A DNA stretch of 64,000 nt from RGIG9079 sp964567845. Its GTDB lineage: Bacteria > Bacteroidota > Bacteroidia > Bacteroidales > Marinifilaceae. Under the pieces are notes generated by a model that worked only from the letters and a program-made list of their open reading frames with translations, had not been told where the DNA came from and searched no databases. Both the position numbers and the translations under genes were made by a program. Below, piece after piece: positions 44,635 through 53,750 of the stretch. The stretch covers positions 1 through 64,000 of the forward strand of contig CAZMOG010000002.1 in assembly GCA_964567845.1 (NCBI GenBank). The letters are read 5' to 3'. The number at the start of each line of letters is the position of its first letter. The stretch's first letter is position 1.

Positions 44635-45510
44635 ATGAGTGGACTAAAAATTGTTGTTCTCGCGAAGCAGGTTCCTGACACACGTAATGTGGGAAAGGAC
44701 GCCATGACTCCGGAGGGAACTGTAAACAGAGCGGCTCTTCCAGCCATCTTTAATCCCGAGGACCTGAATGCACTTGAGCAAGCATTAAGACTAAAAGATC
44801 AAAACCCGGGATCAACTGTATCTATTCTAACCATGGGCCCCGGACGTGCAGCCGATGTTATTCGCGAAGGTCTGTATCGAGGTGCCGACAACGGTTATCT
44901 ATTGAGCGACAGAGCATTCGCAGGTGCTGACACTTTGGCAACATCGTACGCATTGGCAACAGCAATCAAAAAGATTGGTACTCCTGATTTGATTATCGGA
45001 GGTCGTCAGGCTATCGATGGCGATACTGCACAGGTAGGACCACAGGTTGCCGAGAAACTTGGATTGACACAAATCACATACGCAGAAGAGATTTTAGAGT
45101 GTGGTAATGGAAAAATCAAAGTAAAACGCCACATTGACGGTGGAGTTGAGACTGTCGAGGGACCACTACCAATCGTAATCACAGTAAATGGCTCTGCTGC
45201 ACCATGCCGTCCAAGAAACGCTAAATTGGTTATGAAGTACAAACGAGCAATGGCTCCTATGGAGATGCCTAAAGAGGGACTTCCATACGCTGAGGAGTAT
45301 GCTAAGAAAGAGTACTTGACCATTACACAGTGGAGTGTTGCCGATGTTGACGGTGATTTGTCACAGTGCGGATTGGCAGGTTCGCCAACCAAAGTAAAAA
45401 ATGTCGAGAATATTGTATTCCAGGCCAAAGAGAGTAAATCTCTTACTGCAAGCGACGAGGATATCGACGGATTAATGAAAGAATTGTTAGCTAACCACAC
45501 TATTGGATAA
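44635..45510 (+). CDS. etfB: Electron transfer flavoprotein, beta subunit
   Basis: Beta subunit of the FAD/AMP heterodimer that accepts electrons from acyl-CoA dehydrogenase. IVVLAKQVPDTRNVG at the start, then SILTMGPGRAADVIREGL and LIIGGRQAIDGDTAQVGP near residue 120. KRHIDGGVETVEGPLPIVITV and the Arg-containing RPRNAKLVMKYKRA are typical. 291 residues is longer than the usual 255-265. It is followed by etfA (5 bases) and an acyl-CoA dehydrogenase (3 bases). The promoter carries a LacI-type site. Confidence 0.93.
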   Translation: MSGLKIVVLAKQVPDTRNVGKDAMTPEGTVNRAALPAIFNPEDLNALEQALRLKDQNPGSTVSILTMGPGRAADVIREGLYRGADNGYLLSDRAFAGADTLATSYALATAIKKIGTPDLIIGGRQAIDGDTAQVGPQVAEKLGLTQITYAEEILECGNGKIKVKRHIDGGVETVEGPLPIVITVNGSAAPCRPRNAKLVMKYKRAMAPMEMPKEGLPYAEEYAKKEYLTITQWSVADVDGDLSQCGLAGSPTKVKNVENIVFQAKESKSLTASDEDIDGLMKELLANHTIG

Positions 45511-45515
45511 AGATT

Positions 45516-46538
45516 ATGAATAACGTATTTGTATATTGCGAGATTGAGGGCACAACTGTTGCCGATGTCAGTCTGGAGCTTTTAACCAAAGGTCGCAAGT
45601 TGGCTAATGAATTGGGAGTACAATTAGAGGCTATTTGCGCCGGTTACGGAATTACCGGAAAGGTTGAGGAGCAGACTCTGCCATACGGAGTTGATAAACT
45701 ACACATCTTTGATGCCGAGGGATTGTTCCCATACACATCAAAGCCACACACATCTATATTGGTAAATCTATTCAAGCAGGAGCAACCACAAATCTGCTTG
45801 ATGGGAGCTACAGTTATTGGACGTGACTTGGGTCCAAGAGTATCTTCAAGTTTGCACAGCGGATTGACTGCCGACTGTACAGCATTGGAGATTGGTCCGC
45901 ACGATGATCCAAAAACCGGAAAGCACTACGACCAATTGTTGTACCAAATCCGTCCTGCATTCGGAGGAAACATTGTTGCTACAATTGTAAATCCGGAGTG
46001 CCGCCCACAAATGGCAACCGTTCGCGACGGAGTTATGAAGAAGGAGATTCTTGATCCTAACTACAAGGGCCAGGTTATAATTCAAGATGTTGCCAAGTTC
46101 GTTCCGGATACAGATTACATTGTAAAGGTTCTTGAGCGCCATGTCGAGAAGGCCAAGAACAACTTGAAAGGAGCCCCTATCATTGTTGCAGGAGGTTACG
46201 GAGTTGGTTCAAAAGAGGGTTTCAACTTGTTATATGATTTGGCAAAGGAGATTCACGCTGAGGTTGGAGCGTCGCGTGCTGCTGTAGATGCCGGATTCTG
46301 CGATCACGATTTGCAGATTGGTCAGACAGGAGTTAGCGTTCGTCCAAAGGTATATATTGCTTGCGGTATCAGCGGTGCAATCCAGCACATTGCCGGAATG
46401 AAAGAGAGCGGAATTATCATCTCAATCAACAACGATCCAAATGCACCTATCAACCAGATTGCCGACTACATTATTACAGGCACAGTTGAGGAGGTACTAC
46501 CAAAGATGATTAAGTATTACAAACAAAACAGTAAGTAA
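45516..46538 (+). CDS. etfA: Electron transfer flavoprotein, alpha subunit
   Basis: FAD-binding subunit of ETF. The N-terminal half (about 1-190) includes GATVIGRDLGPRVSSSLHSGLTADC. The C-terminal FAD domain has IVAGGYGVGSKEGF, GASRAAVDAGF, QIGQTGVSVRPKVYIACGISGAIQHIAGM and SINNDPNAPINQIADY, the diagnostic C-terminal pattern. 340 residues is normal. Encoded between etfB and the dehydrogenase that should reduce it. Confidence 0.95.
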   Translation: MNNVFVYCEIEGTTVADVSLELLTKGRKLANELGVQLEAICAGYGITGKVEEQTLPYGVDKLHIFDAEGLFPYTSKPHTSILVNLFKQEQPQICLMGATVIGRDLGPRVSSSLHSGLTADCTALEIGPHDDPKTGKHYDQLLYQIRPAFGGNIVATIVNPECRPQMATVRDGVMKKEILDPNYKGQVIIQDVAKFVPDTDYIVKVLERHVEKAKNNLKGAPIIVAGGYGVGSKEGFNLLYDLAKEIHAEVGASRAAVDAGFCDHDLQIGQTGVSVRPKVYIACGISGAIQHIAGMKESGIIISINNDPNAPINQIADYIITGTVEEVLPKMIKYYKQNSK

Positions 46539-46541
46539 GAG

Positions 46542-48248
46542 ATGGCAAACTATTTTAAAGATATACCGGAGCTCAAGTTTCACTTGAACAACCCGCTCAT
46601 GAAGCGTATATGCGAATTGAAAGAGCGCAACTACAGAGATAAAGATCAGTACGACTATGCCCCAATCGACTTCGAAGATGCAATGGACAACTACGAAAAG
46701 GTATTGGAGATTGCCGGAGAGATTAGCGCAGAGATTGTTGCTCCAAATGCCGAGGGCGTTGATGCCGAGGGGCCACATTGTGCAAACGGACGCGTTGAGT
46801 ACGCATCAGGCACAAAAGTAAACCTTGCAGCAACAGTAAGCGCAGGATTGAACGGGATGACAATGCCTAGAAGATTTGGCGGATTGAATATGCCTATCAT
46901 GCCATATACAATGTGTGCAGAGATGGCAGCAATTGCTGACGCAGGTTTTAGTAACATTTGGAGCTTACAGGATTGTTGCGAAACTCTTTATGAGTTTGGT
47001 AACGAGGATCAGCACAGCCGCTTTATCCCAAGAATCTGCGCAGGCGAAACCATGTCAATGGACTTGACCGAGCCGGATGCGGGATCAGACCTACAGTCTG
47101 TAATGCTTAAAGCTACATGGAGCGAGGCCGACAACTGCTGGCTTTTGAATGGAGTAAAGCGATTCATTACCAACGGAGATGCTCACCTACACTTGGTTTT
47201 GGCACGTTCTGAAGAGGGAACTCACGATGGACGCGGATTGTCAATGTTTATTTATGACAAGAACCAGGGAGGAGTTAATGTCCGTCGTATCGAGAACAAA
47301 ATGGGAATCCACGGTTCTCCAACCTGCGAGTTGGTATACAAAAATGCAAAAGCTGAGCTTTGTGGAGATCGTAAATTGGGATTGATTAAATATGTAATGT
47401 CGTTGATGAACAGTGCACGTTTGGGAATCGCAGCACAGAGTGTTGGATTGAGCCAGGCAGCATATACCGAGGGTCTTAACTATGCAAAAGATAGAAAGCA
47501 GTTCGGCAAAGAAATTATCAATTTCCCAGCAGTATATGATATGCTTTCTATCATGAAGGCAAAACTTGATGCAGGTCGCGCACTACTATATCAAACAGCA
47601 CGTTACGTTGATATATACAAAGCTCTTGATGATATTGCACGTGAGCGTAAATTGACTCCGGAGGAGCGTCAGGAGCAGAAGAAATACGCTAAGTTGGCCG
47701 ATGCCTTCACTCCTCTTGCAAAAGGAATGAACTCGGAGTACGCTAACCAGAACGCCTACGACTCAATCCAGATCCACGGAGGTTCAGGATTCATGTTGGA
47801 GTATCCATGTCAGCGTATATACCGCGATGCCAGAATTACCAGCATCTACGAGGGAACAACACAGTTACAGGTTGTTGCAGCTATACGCTACGTAACCACC
47901 GGAGCATACCTTAATGTAATGAAGGATTTCGAGGCTCTTCCACTATCTACAGAGATGGAGTCATTGAAAAACCGCGTAATGGAGATGGCTTGCAAATATG
48001 CAGCATGTGTAAATCAGGTTGTCGAGGCTAAGAACCAAGAGCACCTTGATTTCGTTGCACGCAGATTGGTTGAGATGGCTGCCGACATTATTATGTGTCA
48101 CTTGCTAATGCAAGATGCGTCGGTTGCTCCTGAGTTGTTTGCAAAGAGCGCACAGGTATATGTAAACTATGCCGAGTCAGAGGTAGAGAAACACTTCAAC
48201 TTTGTTCGCAAATTCGATGCAGAGCAACTCAACAACTATCGCCAATAA
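46542..48248 (+). CDS. Acyl-CoA dehydrogenase
   Basis: FAD enzyme oxidising an acyl-CoA and passing electrons to EtfAB. SMDLTEPDAGSDL and the FAD-contact KRFITNGDAH lie in the N-terminal half. GDRKLGLIKYVMSLMNSARLG, QIHGGSGFMLEYPCQRIYRDARI, and the C-terminal SIYEGTTQLQ with the expected catalytic Glu (YEGT) follow. 568 residues with a C-terminal extension (about 450-568) is the larger AcdA-type seen in Bacteroidota beside etfBA. The true substrate is unknown. In these anaerobes it may work in the reducing direction. The operon ends at the hairpin 48272-48299. Confidence 0.92.
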   Translation: MANYFKDIPELKFHLNNPLMKRICELKERNYRDKDQYDYAPIDFEDAMDNYEKVLEIAGEISAEIVAPNAEGVDAEGPHCANGRVEYASGTKVNLAATVSAGLNGMTMPRRFGGLNMPIMPYTMCAEMAAIADAGFSNIWSLQDCCETLYEFGNEDQHSRFIPRICAGETMSMDLTEPDAGSDLQSVMLKATWSEADNCWLLNGVKRFITNGDAHLHLVLARSEEGTHDGRGLSMFIYDKNQGGVNVRRIENKMGIHGSPTCELVYKNAKAELCGDRKLGLIKYVMSLMNSARLGIAAQSVGLSQAAYTEGLNYAKDRKQFGKEIINFPAVYDMLSIMKAKLDAGRALLYQTARYVDIYKALDDIARERKLTPEERQEQKKYAKLADAFTPLAKGMNSEYANQNAYDSIQIHGGSGFMLEYPCQRIYRDARITSIYEGTTQLQVVAAIRYVTTGAYLNVMKDFEALPLSTEMESLKNRVMEMACKYAACVNQVVEAKNQEHLDFVARRLVEMAADIIMCHLLMQDASVAPELFAKSAQVYVNYAESEVEKHFNFVRKFDAEQLNNYRQ

Positions 48249-48271
48249 TAGCATAACATACTGAGAATCAA

Positions 48272-48299
48272 ATGGGGGCAAAACTCTTTGCCCCCATTC
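48272..48299 (+). terminator. Hairpin after the etf-acyl-CoA dehydrogenase operon
   Basis: AATGGGGGCAAA and TTTGCCCCCATT form a perfect 12-bp stem with loop ACTC. No clear T run follows, so termination is likely but not certain. Confidence 0.65.
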
Positions 48300-48319
48300 A
48301 CTTTAAGTTAAATACTTAT

Positions 48320-51154
48320 ATGAACATGAAAATTATATTAGGAGCAATATCTTTACTACTATTCGGATGTTCCTACAACGTTATCGAACCCGAAAATAAC
48401 AAAGGTTTAGTTGAAAAGTTTAGAATTATTGCAACCGATGCAAGAAATCAAGATTCACGAACCATACTGAATTCCGACTACTCTATGTGTTGGGAAGCGA
48501 CAGACCAGTTAGGCTTGTTGAACACCTCAAATATGAGTGGAAACTACAATATGGCCACAAGTCAGGAGCAACTTTCAAATAACAACACCATTGCCGAATT
48601 TACAGCAACAGAAAGTATCCCTACCGGAGAATATATTGCATATTATCCATACCAGAAATATGCTCCCGGAGTAAACAATCCTATCCCTATTCAAACCACA
48701 ATAACATACAACGGAGTAGACCAGGACTACATTGCAAAAAATGATATTCTTTACTCTGCACCCATATCTGTAAGTGATAATAGCAATGCTCCGTCGTTGA
48801 CATTTAATCACCTATTGAGCGCCTTTAACTTCAAAGTAAAGCTCACAACAACATCCGATATAAAATTGAAGGGGATACGAATGTATGCCGACGTTGAGCG
48901 TAGCAGTAACGATTGTACTGCCAAACCATTCATAAAAGCATGCCATATTGAGATGAATGGGGCAACTCCACAATTGGCAAACAAGAGTGGCTACGAGACA
49001 AATATGGTTGAAATTACGCTTGCTCCTGAACAGACATTAAGTAGCGAAAACTATTTCGAAATCCCTGTAATTGTTGCATATAAAGCAACTGTTGCTCCTG
49101 CAATCACAATCATTGCGGAGACGGATAAAGGATTCTTCACCCTTGAAAAGGGGGCTGTTGCCTTCACAGCAGGAAATATATATGAAACACCTATAAATAT
49201 AGATCCTGCCCAACTTAAAACCAAGGATCCACTTGTAGCACTTAACGGAACTTATTCTGTCGAGACTCTCACATCGGGAACAAACGACAACATAAACAAC
49301 TTAAGTACAACTATATATACCTATGATGAGTACTGCAGCTGGGCAGACACACAGGATGGCGGGAAAACATATAACTCTGACGCATTTGAAGCCCTAAACT
49401 TCGATTACTGCATTGCAACTCATGGGAGCAATCTAATGTACCCACTATGTTTTAATTTGACCGACACAGAGACATCGACAGGCTCAGGCAAATTTAAAAT
49501 TAACTGTCTGGCTGTGGTTGAACCGGGAAACACAACCACCGATTTAGGTTCATACTACGATAGTTCAAACAACTCCATAGTATTCAACTTCTCACAGGGA
49601 GGTTCAACATACAAATTCGAACTAACCCCAAAGAGTAGCTCTATCGAGGGTAGCGTTGGAACAAAAGAGATATATTTACCGGAATCACAAATATCCGATT
49701 TTGATCCAACATTCCGTTTCAGAACAGCAGACCTTAACGATGACAACAGTTATTTCAGTCTTGCTCGCTCAAAAGAGTCCGAGAATCTTATTATATTCTG
49801 GGAGAAGGAGTTTGGTAATGATCCATCAACATGCTCCGTTGTTAAAAATGGAGTCTCTATGGCGGTTGACATTAACGATCTTTTAAATAAAATGGAGGCA
49901 TTCTACAAAATATATGCCGATAACATGAACTTCATTGTTGAGGGGCTATCAAATACCGACAAATATAAAATGCACATATATCTATTCTGCACCGACGGAT
50001 GGATTGCAAACGGAGGTGGAGTCGATAACAAACTTGGTGCATTTTGGATTGCACCAAGTGCATGTAAACCAGTTGGCCAAACAATTGCCCACGAATTGGG
50101 ACACTCCTTCCAATATCAGGTAAATTGCGATGATCCAACCGGGAAAGCAGGATACCGCCACAACATAGGAGCAGGTAATGCATTCTGGGAGATAAGTGCA
50201 AACTACCAGGCATGGAAATGTATGGTTGTGGGCAACTACACAAATTGGAACAGCGAAATTCCATATTACCAAGCAAATGCACATCGCGGATTCATGCACG
50301 AATGGCTAAGATACCAGAACTTCTTCATTTTGAACTATTGGGAGTCAATTCATGGAGAAGATTTGGTTGGACGTTTATGGCGTGAATCCGTTCCAAACGA
50401 AGACCCGTTCGAAACATACAAGAGAATTACAAACACCACTCAAAACGAAATGAACGATGAGCTATACAAATCCGCATGCAAAGAGTGTGTATGGGACTTC
50501 GAGCTGGGAAGCTATATGAGAAACATGATTGATGGATTATCGGATTATGACAGAACCACATGGTTTACCAATAAAAATGATTTGGTTTATAATAGCTATG
50601 ATGGATACTATCGTCCATCGCACGACACAATCACCAAAGATCCGGGCACAAGTCTAAACCACGCGTATGCGCCACAATCATACGGAAGAAACATTATTGA
50701 ACTGAATGTTCCTACTGCCGGTACAAATGTAACCATCGATTTTATGGGAATATCGAGTTACCCCGTAAATACAGGCAACGCTGCGTATCGCTATGGCACT
50801 AACACCGGATGGCGATGGGGAGTTGTGGCAGGAACCGGTAACGGAGGATGGACACCTGTATATGGCGAGATGAACAGCTCAAATAGTGGAAGCACTACAT
50901 TTACTGTACCTGCAAACACCAAGAAGTTGTACTTAATTGTAATGGCAGCACCTACCGTACATACTCAAAAAACATGGGATGAGGATCTAAGTAACGACTA
51001 TGAGTATCCATACCGTTTCAAAGTAATGGGAACTACGGTAAATTCAAGCGTAAACACCATTACCAACGAAGATGTGACAACAGATCAGGAATCAATAAAT
51101 AAGAGCTCATCACTGTCTGTATCTATTCAGGACTTCACAAATATAACAATGTAA
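48320..51154 (+). CDS. Fimbrillin-like lipoprotein with a zinc-protease-like domain
   Basis: A 944-residue surface lipoprotein (signal MNMKIILGAISLLLFGC, Cys17). The N-terminal region (about 25-310) resembles fimbrillin/Mfa-type modules: LTFNHLLSAFNFKVKL and FTAGNIYETPINID. A beta domain (about 315-455) follows. The C-terminal half resembles DUF6055-type proteins and holds IAHELGHSFQ. His591, Glu592, His595 form an HExxH motif, and a Glu 29 residues later (Glu624 in FWEISANYQ) could be the third zinc ligand of a gluzincin. Proteolysis is therefore plausible, unproven. The frame opens at 48272, but that start overlaps the hairpin. It directly precedes the peptide gene operon. Confidence 0.75.
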   Translation: MNMKIILGAISLLLFGCSYNVIEPENNKGLVEKFRIIATDARNQDSRTILNSDYSMCWEATDQLGLLNTSNMSGNYNMATSQEQLSNNNTIAEFTATESIPTGEYIAYYPYQKYAPGVNNPIPIQTTITYNGVDQDYIAKNDILYSAPISVSDNSNAPSLTFNHLLSAFNFKVKLTTTSDIKLKGIRMYADVERSSNDCTAKPFIKACHIEMNGATPQLANKSGYETNMVEITLAPEQTLSSENYFEIPVIVAYKATVAPAITIIAETDKGFFTLEKGAVAFTAGNIYETPINIDPAQLKTKDPLVALNGTYSVETLTSGTNDNINNLSTTIYTYDEYCSWADTQDGGKTYNSDAFEALNFDYCIATHGSNLMYPLCFNLTDTETSTGSGKFKINCLAVVEPGNTTTDLGSYYDSSNNSIVFNFSQGGSTYKFELTPKSSSIEGSVGTKEIYLPESQISDFDPTFRFRTADLNDDNSYFSLARSKESENLIIFWEKEFGNDPSTCSVVKNGVSMAVDINDLLNKMEAFYKIYADNMNFIVEGLSNTDKYKMHIYLFCTDGWIANGGGVDNKLGAFWIAPSACKPVGQTIAHELGHSFQYQVNCDDPTGKAGYRHNIGAGNAFWEISANYQAWKCMVVGNYTNWNSEIPYYQANAHRGFMHEWLRYQNFFILNYWESIHGEDLVGRLWRESVPNEDPFETYKRITNTTQNEMNDELYKSACKECVWDFELGSYMRNMIDGLSDYDRTTWFTNKNDLVYNSYDGYYRPSHDTITKDPGTSLNHAYAPQSYGRNIIELNVPTAGTNVTIDFMGISSYPVNTGNAAYRYGTNTGWRWGVVAGTGNGGWTPVYGEMNSSNSGSTTFTVPANTKKLYLIVMAAPTVHTQKTWDEDLSNDYEYPYRFKVMGTTVNSSVNTITNEDVTTDQESINKSSSLSVSIQDFTNITM

Positions 51155-51173
51155 TTACGAATCTTCATAGATT

Positions 51174-51222
51174 GAATTTCCGGCAGACTGGGAGTTTTCC
51201 CTGTTTGTCGGAAATTCTTTTT
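51174..51222 (+). terminator. Terminator after the zinc-protease-like lipoprotein
   Basis: GAATTTCCGGCAGAC and GTTTGTCGGAAATTC form a long stem (9 perfect outer pairs, then G-T-rich pairs), followed by TTTTT. It separates the lipoprotein gene from the peptide gene's promoter. Confidence 0.8.
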
Positions 51223-51241
51223 AGTTCATCTTCAAAAAAAA

Positions 51242-51283
51242 TACGCAAACGTTTTAATTTTTAGTGATTTTATAATATTTTTG
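51242..51283 (+). promoter_or_regulatory. Promoter and LacI-type operator of the peptide/fimbrillin operon
   Basis: -7 TATTTTTG (51276-51283) matches TAnnTTTG. The place of the -33 element, 19-21 bases upstream, is occupied by TACGCAAACGTTTTA (51242-51256), identical to the site before etfB. Its core AAACGTTT is a CG-centred palindrome of the LacI-family type. Binding there would block the promoter. The leader to the first ATG is about 70 bases. Confidence 0.55.
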
Positions 51284-51359
51284 CGCTTAGTTTTTATTCA
51301 CAAAGCGAAAAAAGAATAAGTATTTAACTTAAAATAAAACCTAACAAAAATCATAAAAA

Positions 51360-51512
51360 ATGGAAAAACAAACTAAACTTACAGGTGAGCAGAATGTGCC
51401 TTACGAGGCTCCACTGCTCCAAGTATCAGAGATTAAAGTCGAGGCAGGCTTTGCATTGTCAGACAAAATTGTAGGAGGTAGCATCAACTCATTTAACCCT
51501 ATTCCGTGGTAA
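51360..51512 (+). CDS. 50-residue peptide, candidate precursor or Bacteroidales leader-type small protein
   Basis: Small ORF, ATG 51360 to TAA 51512, below common length cut-offs. It starts MEKQTKLTGEQNVPYEAPLL. It has no signal peptide. Residues 15-34 (YEAPLLQVSEIKVEAGFALS) match, from memory, a recurrent Bacteroidales small-protein pattern (YxAPxxxVxExxxExGFAxS) found upstream of fimbrillin-type lipoproteins. The tail from 35 (DKIVGGSINSFNPIPW) is Gly/Ser/Asn/Pro-rich and ends in Trp, like a variable core after a conserved leader. It has its own promoter with a LacI-type site, is 21 bases before the fimbrillin-like gene, and faces a PqqD/HprK/peptidase operon. That it is a substrate of those enzymes is a hypothesis. 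Confidence 0.7.
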   Translation: MEKQTKLTGEQNVPYEAPLLQVSEIKVEAGFALSDKIVGGSINSFNPIPW

Positions 51513-51533
51513 TCATTTAATGTAAATTCGGCT

Positions 51534-53678
51534 ATGAAAAAGATATTTCTTGGATTAATTGCATTGGCAACCATTACCGTTGGTTGTGAGTACGAGGTAA
51601 TGGAGGGAGAGAGAATTGAAACCAAAAAGATGGTTCCAATCACCGTAAACGTTCCATCAAATCAGAGTAGAGTTGCTTATTCTGGTTCAGATGCTACATT
51701 TGAAATTGGTGACCAAATTGCACTTCGCGTACACGATGTAGCAAATGCAGATAATTTAGCAGATGAGCAGACTGCATATACATTTACATGTACAGCGGTA
51801 ACCGACGGCAACGCAACATTTGAGGGAGAGTTACCAGCATACGCATCAGATGTACAAATAGGAGCTAACTACCCGGCAACCCTTGAGTCATATACCGGAG
51901 AGAAATGGTGTAGAGTAAAAACTCCTATTCCAACATCATTCACACAAACAGCCGACGGTTCAATTGTTGAAGCATACGACTATATGCGAGCAGAGGCTAC
52001 CGCAACAGCTATCGATGAGGGAACTGAGTTCAATCTAACCTTCAACCACGTAATGGCATTCTTTGATTTCAAAGTTACCAACAACACAGGGAATGCAGTT
52101 ACCTTAAAAGGAGTTGAACTTAGTTGCGCAGAGAACATATTCTGGAACGGAGACAATAGCAGAATTCACACATATTCTAACGGAAATGACTCATGGATTG
52201 AGGTTAGTAACGGAACTGCTGCACAGATCGAAACCTATCTTGCAACTCCAGTTACATTGGCAGCAGGCGAGTCTAAAAACATTGTTATTGCTACCACCAA
52301 TAACGATATGAGTGCAAAAGCACTTAACATTACCGTTGTTTGCGAGGAGGGAGAGCAGACCTTCGCAAAACCTAATGGTCCAAATATGGGCATGGGAAGC
52401 TATGCCACCTCAACCCTTTCATTAACATCATTTGAGAGTATTGAAACCACTAACCTGGCCGAGATTTCCGCATCAGTGTACACTGAAGATGTAAATGCTA
52501 CTACATGGATCCACGTTTTGGATGCAGAGGTTCCTGCAAGCGTTGCTACTACTTTGGGATATACAGACAATGCAGCATTGTACGCTGCCCTAGGAGGAGA
52601 GGTTTCATACACACTGACTGATGCCTACGGTAACAAAACTACCTCACCAAAATCAGATGCATGGTTTGATGCAACAGGAAAATTTGACCAATATAACGGA
52701 GTATGGGGAACCATTACTCAAGCATCAGGTTCTACCGGTCTTAGAGTTGCTTTCTTCAGAAGAGATATGTACACCGTTTCCGCTGCAGAGTTAACATTTA
52801 CAGCTACATTCGAAAAAGACAATAAGGTCATAAATCTTCCTTTGAAAATAACCGTTGTAAATAAGCCTGTTTATGTTTCGCAAGGTTCAACCACATATAA
52901 CATTAAACTTGGGTACATTGGAGGATACGCAGATCAAACAAGTTCGATAGAGATTACTAATATTGCTAATATTTCTGAAATTATTGGTGGCAATGCAACA
53001 AGTATTGAAATGCAAAATGGCACCAATGAATTCCAAACATGGTCAACACCTGACGGATGGTTTGGAGATGGAACAATGGGACATAATGCCAATGCAGTTG
53101 CTTGTATGAAGCCAAATTCAGATGGTTCATTTAGCTTCATTTGTATGTATCCTTCATGCGTAGGAGGAGAGACCGCTTCATGTACATATCGCTACTACAA
53201 CAGCGCAACTCTTAAATCATACGATGTAATAATCAACGTAACTATTGAGACTCCTGCTGCAGTTGATTATGATATTGTTGGCACGTATAATTATGCATTT
53301 AATGCAAAATATGTGGCAGGCGACCATTATGGTGATGTAAATCAATTTACTATTCCTGCAGAAGATTGGACAGCTATTACCAATGCTTTAGGTGCAACTC
53401 CTGATCTTGTAAAAATGAGTAAGAAGGATGGAACCAATACAATATTCCAGAATTATACTGATGGTTGGTTTGGAGCAGAGGGAGCAATTGCATGGGGCAC
53501 CGGCGCAATGGTATATATGCAACTAACAAATCCGATATCTGCCTCATTCAGTGGACTAGGTACATTCTATACGGGATTAACTGCCGGAGACATTGCAACA
53601 TGTACATATCGCTACATTAATACAAGCAATAACAAAGCTGTTGATGTAACATATTCCGTTACCATTGTTACGGAGTAG
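51534..53678 (+). CDS. Fimbrillin-like lipoprotein with duplicated C-terminal domain
   Basis: A 714-residue lipoprotein (signal MKKIFLGLIALATITVGC, Cys18). The fimbrillin-like N-terminal part (about 25-300) has RVAYSGSDATFEIGDQIALR, FNLTFNHVMAFFDFKVT and LAAGESKNIVIAT. A middle domain (about 305-440) precedes two tandem copies of a roughly 120-residue domain (about 445-575 and 580-714). Shared words are DGWFG, ASCTYRYYNS/ATCTYRYINT and DVxxxVTI. The duplication has diverged strongly and recalls DUF4859-type repeats. It follows the 50-residue peptide gene in the same operon and ends at a strong terminator. A surface-fibre or adhesin role is inferred from the fimbrillin-like part. Confidence 0.75.
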   Translation: MKKIFLGLIALATITVGCEYEVMEGERIETKKMVPITVNVPSNQSRVAYSGSDATFEIGDQIALRVHDVANADNLADEQTAYTFTCTAVTDGNATFEGELPAYASDVQIGANYPATLESYTGEKWCRVKTPIPTSFTQTADGSIVEAYDYMRAEATATAIDEGTEFNLTFNHVMAFFDFKVTNNTGNAVTLKGVELSCAENIFWNGDNSRIHTYSNGNDSWIEVSNGTAAQIETYLATPVTLAAGESKNIVIATTNNDMSAKALNITVVCEEGEQTFAKPNGPNMGMGSYATSTLSLTSFESIETTNLAEISASVYTEDVNATTWIHVLDAEVPASVATTLGYTDNAALYAALGGEVSYTLTDAYGNKTTSPKSDAWFDATGKFDQYNGVWGTITQASGSTGLRVAFFRRDMYTVSAAELTFTATFEKDNKVINLPLKITVVNKPVYVSQGSTTYNIKLGYIGGYADQTSSIEITNIANISEIIGGNATSIEMQNGTNEFQTWSTPDGWFGDGTMGHNANAVACMKPNSDGSFSFICMYPSCVGGETASCTYRYYNSATLKSYDVIINVTIETPAAVDYDIVGTYNYAFNAKYVAGDHYGDVNQFTIPAEDWTAITNALGATPDLVKMSKKDGTNTIFQNYTDGWFGAEGAIAWGTGAMVYMQLTNPISASFSGLGTFYTGLTAGDIATCTYRYINTSNNKAVDVTYSVTIVTE

Positions 53679-53705
53679 ATCTAACTCCAAAACATTCTAA
53701 ATCTT

Positions 53706-53740
53706 AATGGGGGAGACTTTGAAGCCATCCCCCATTTTTT
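53706..53740. terminator. Terminator between convergent operons
   Basis: AATGGGGGA and TCCCCCATT form a perfect 9-bp stem followed by TTTT on the plus strand. It lies between the fimbrillin-like gene and the S24/S26 peptidase gene and may serve both. Confidence 0.85.
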
Positions 53741-53750
53741 ATCAACAACT

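Noticed and set aside
48272..48319. Longer start of the zinc-protease-like lipoprotein (MGAKLFAPIHF...)
   Set aside because: This stretch overlaps the terminator-like hairpin; the lipoprotein signal begins at 48320.
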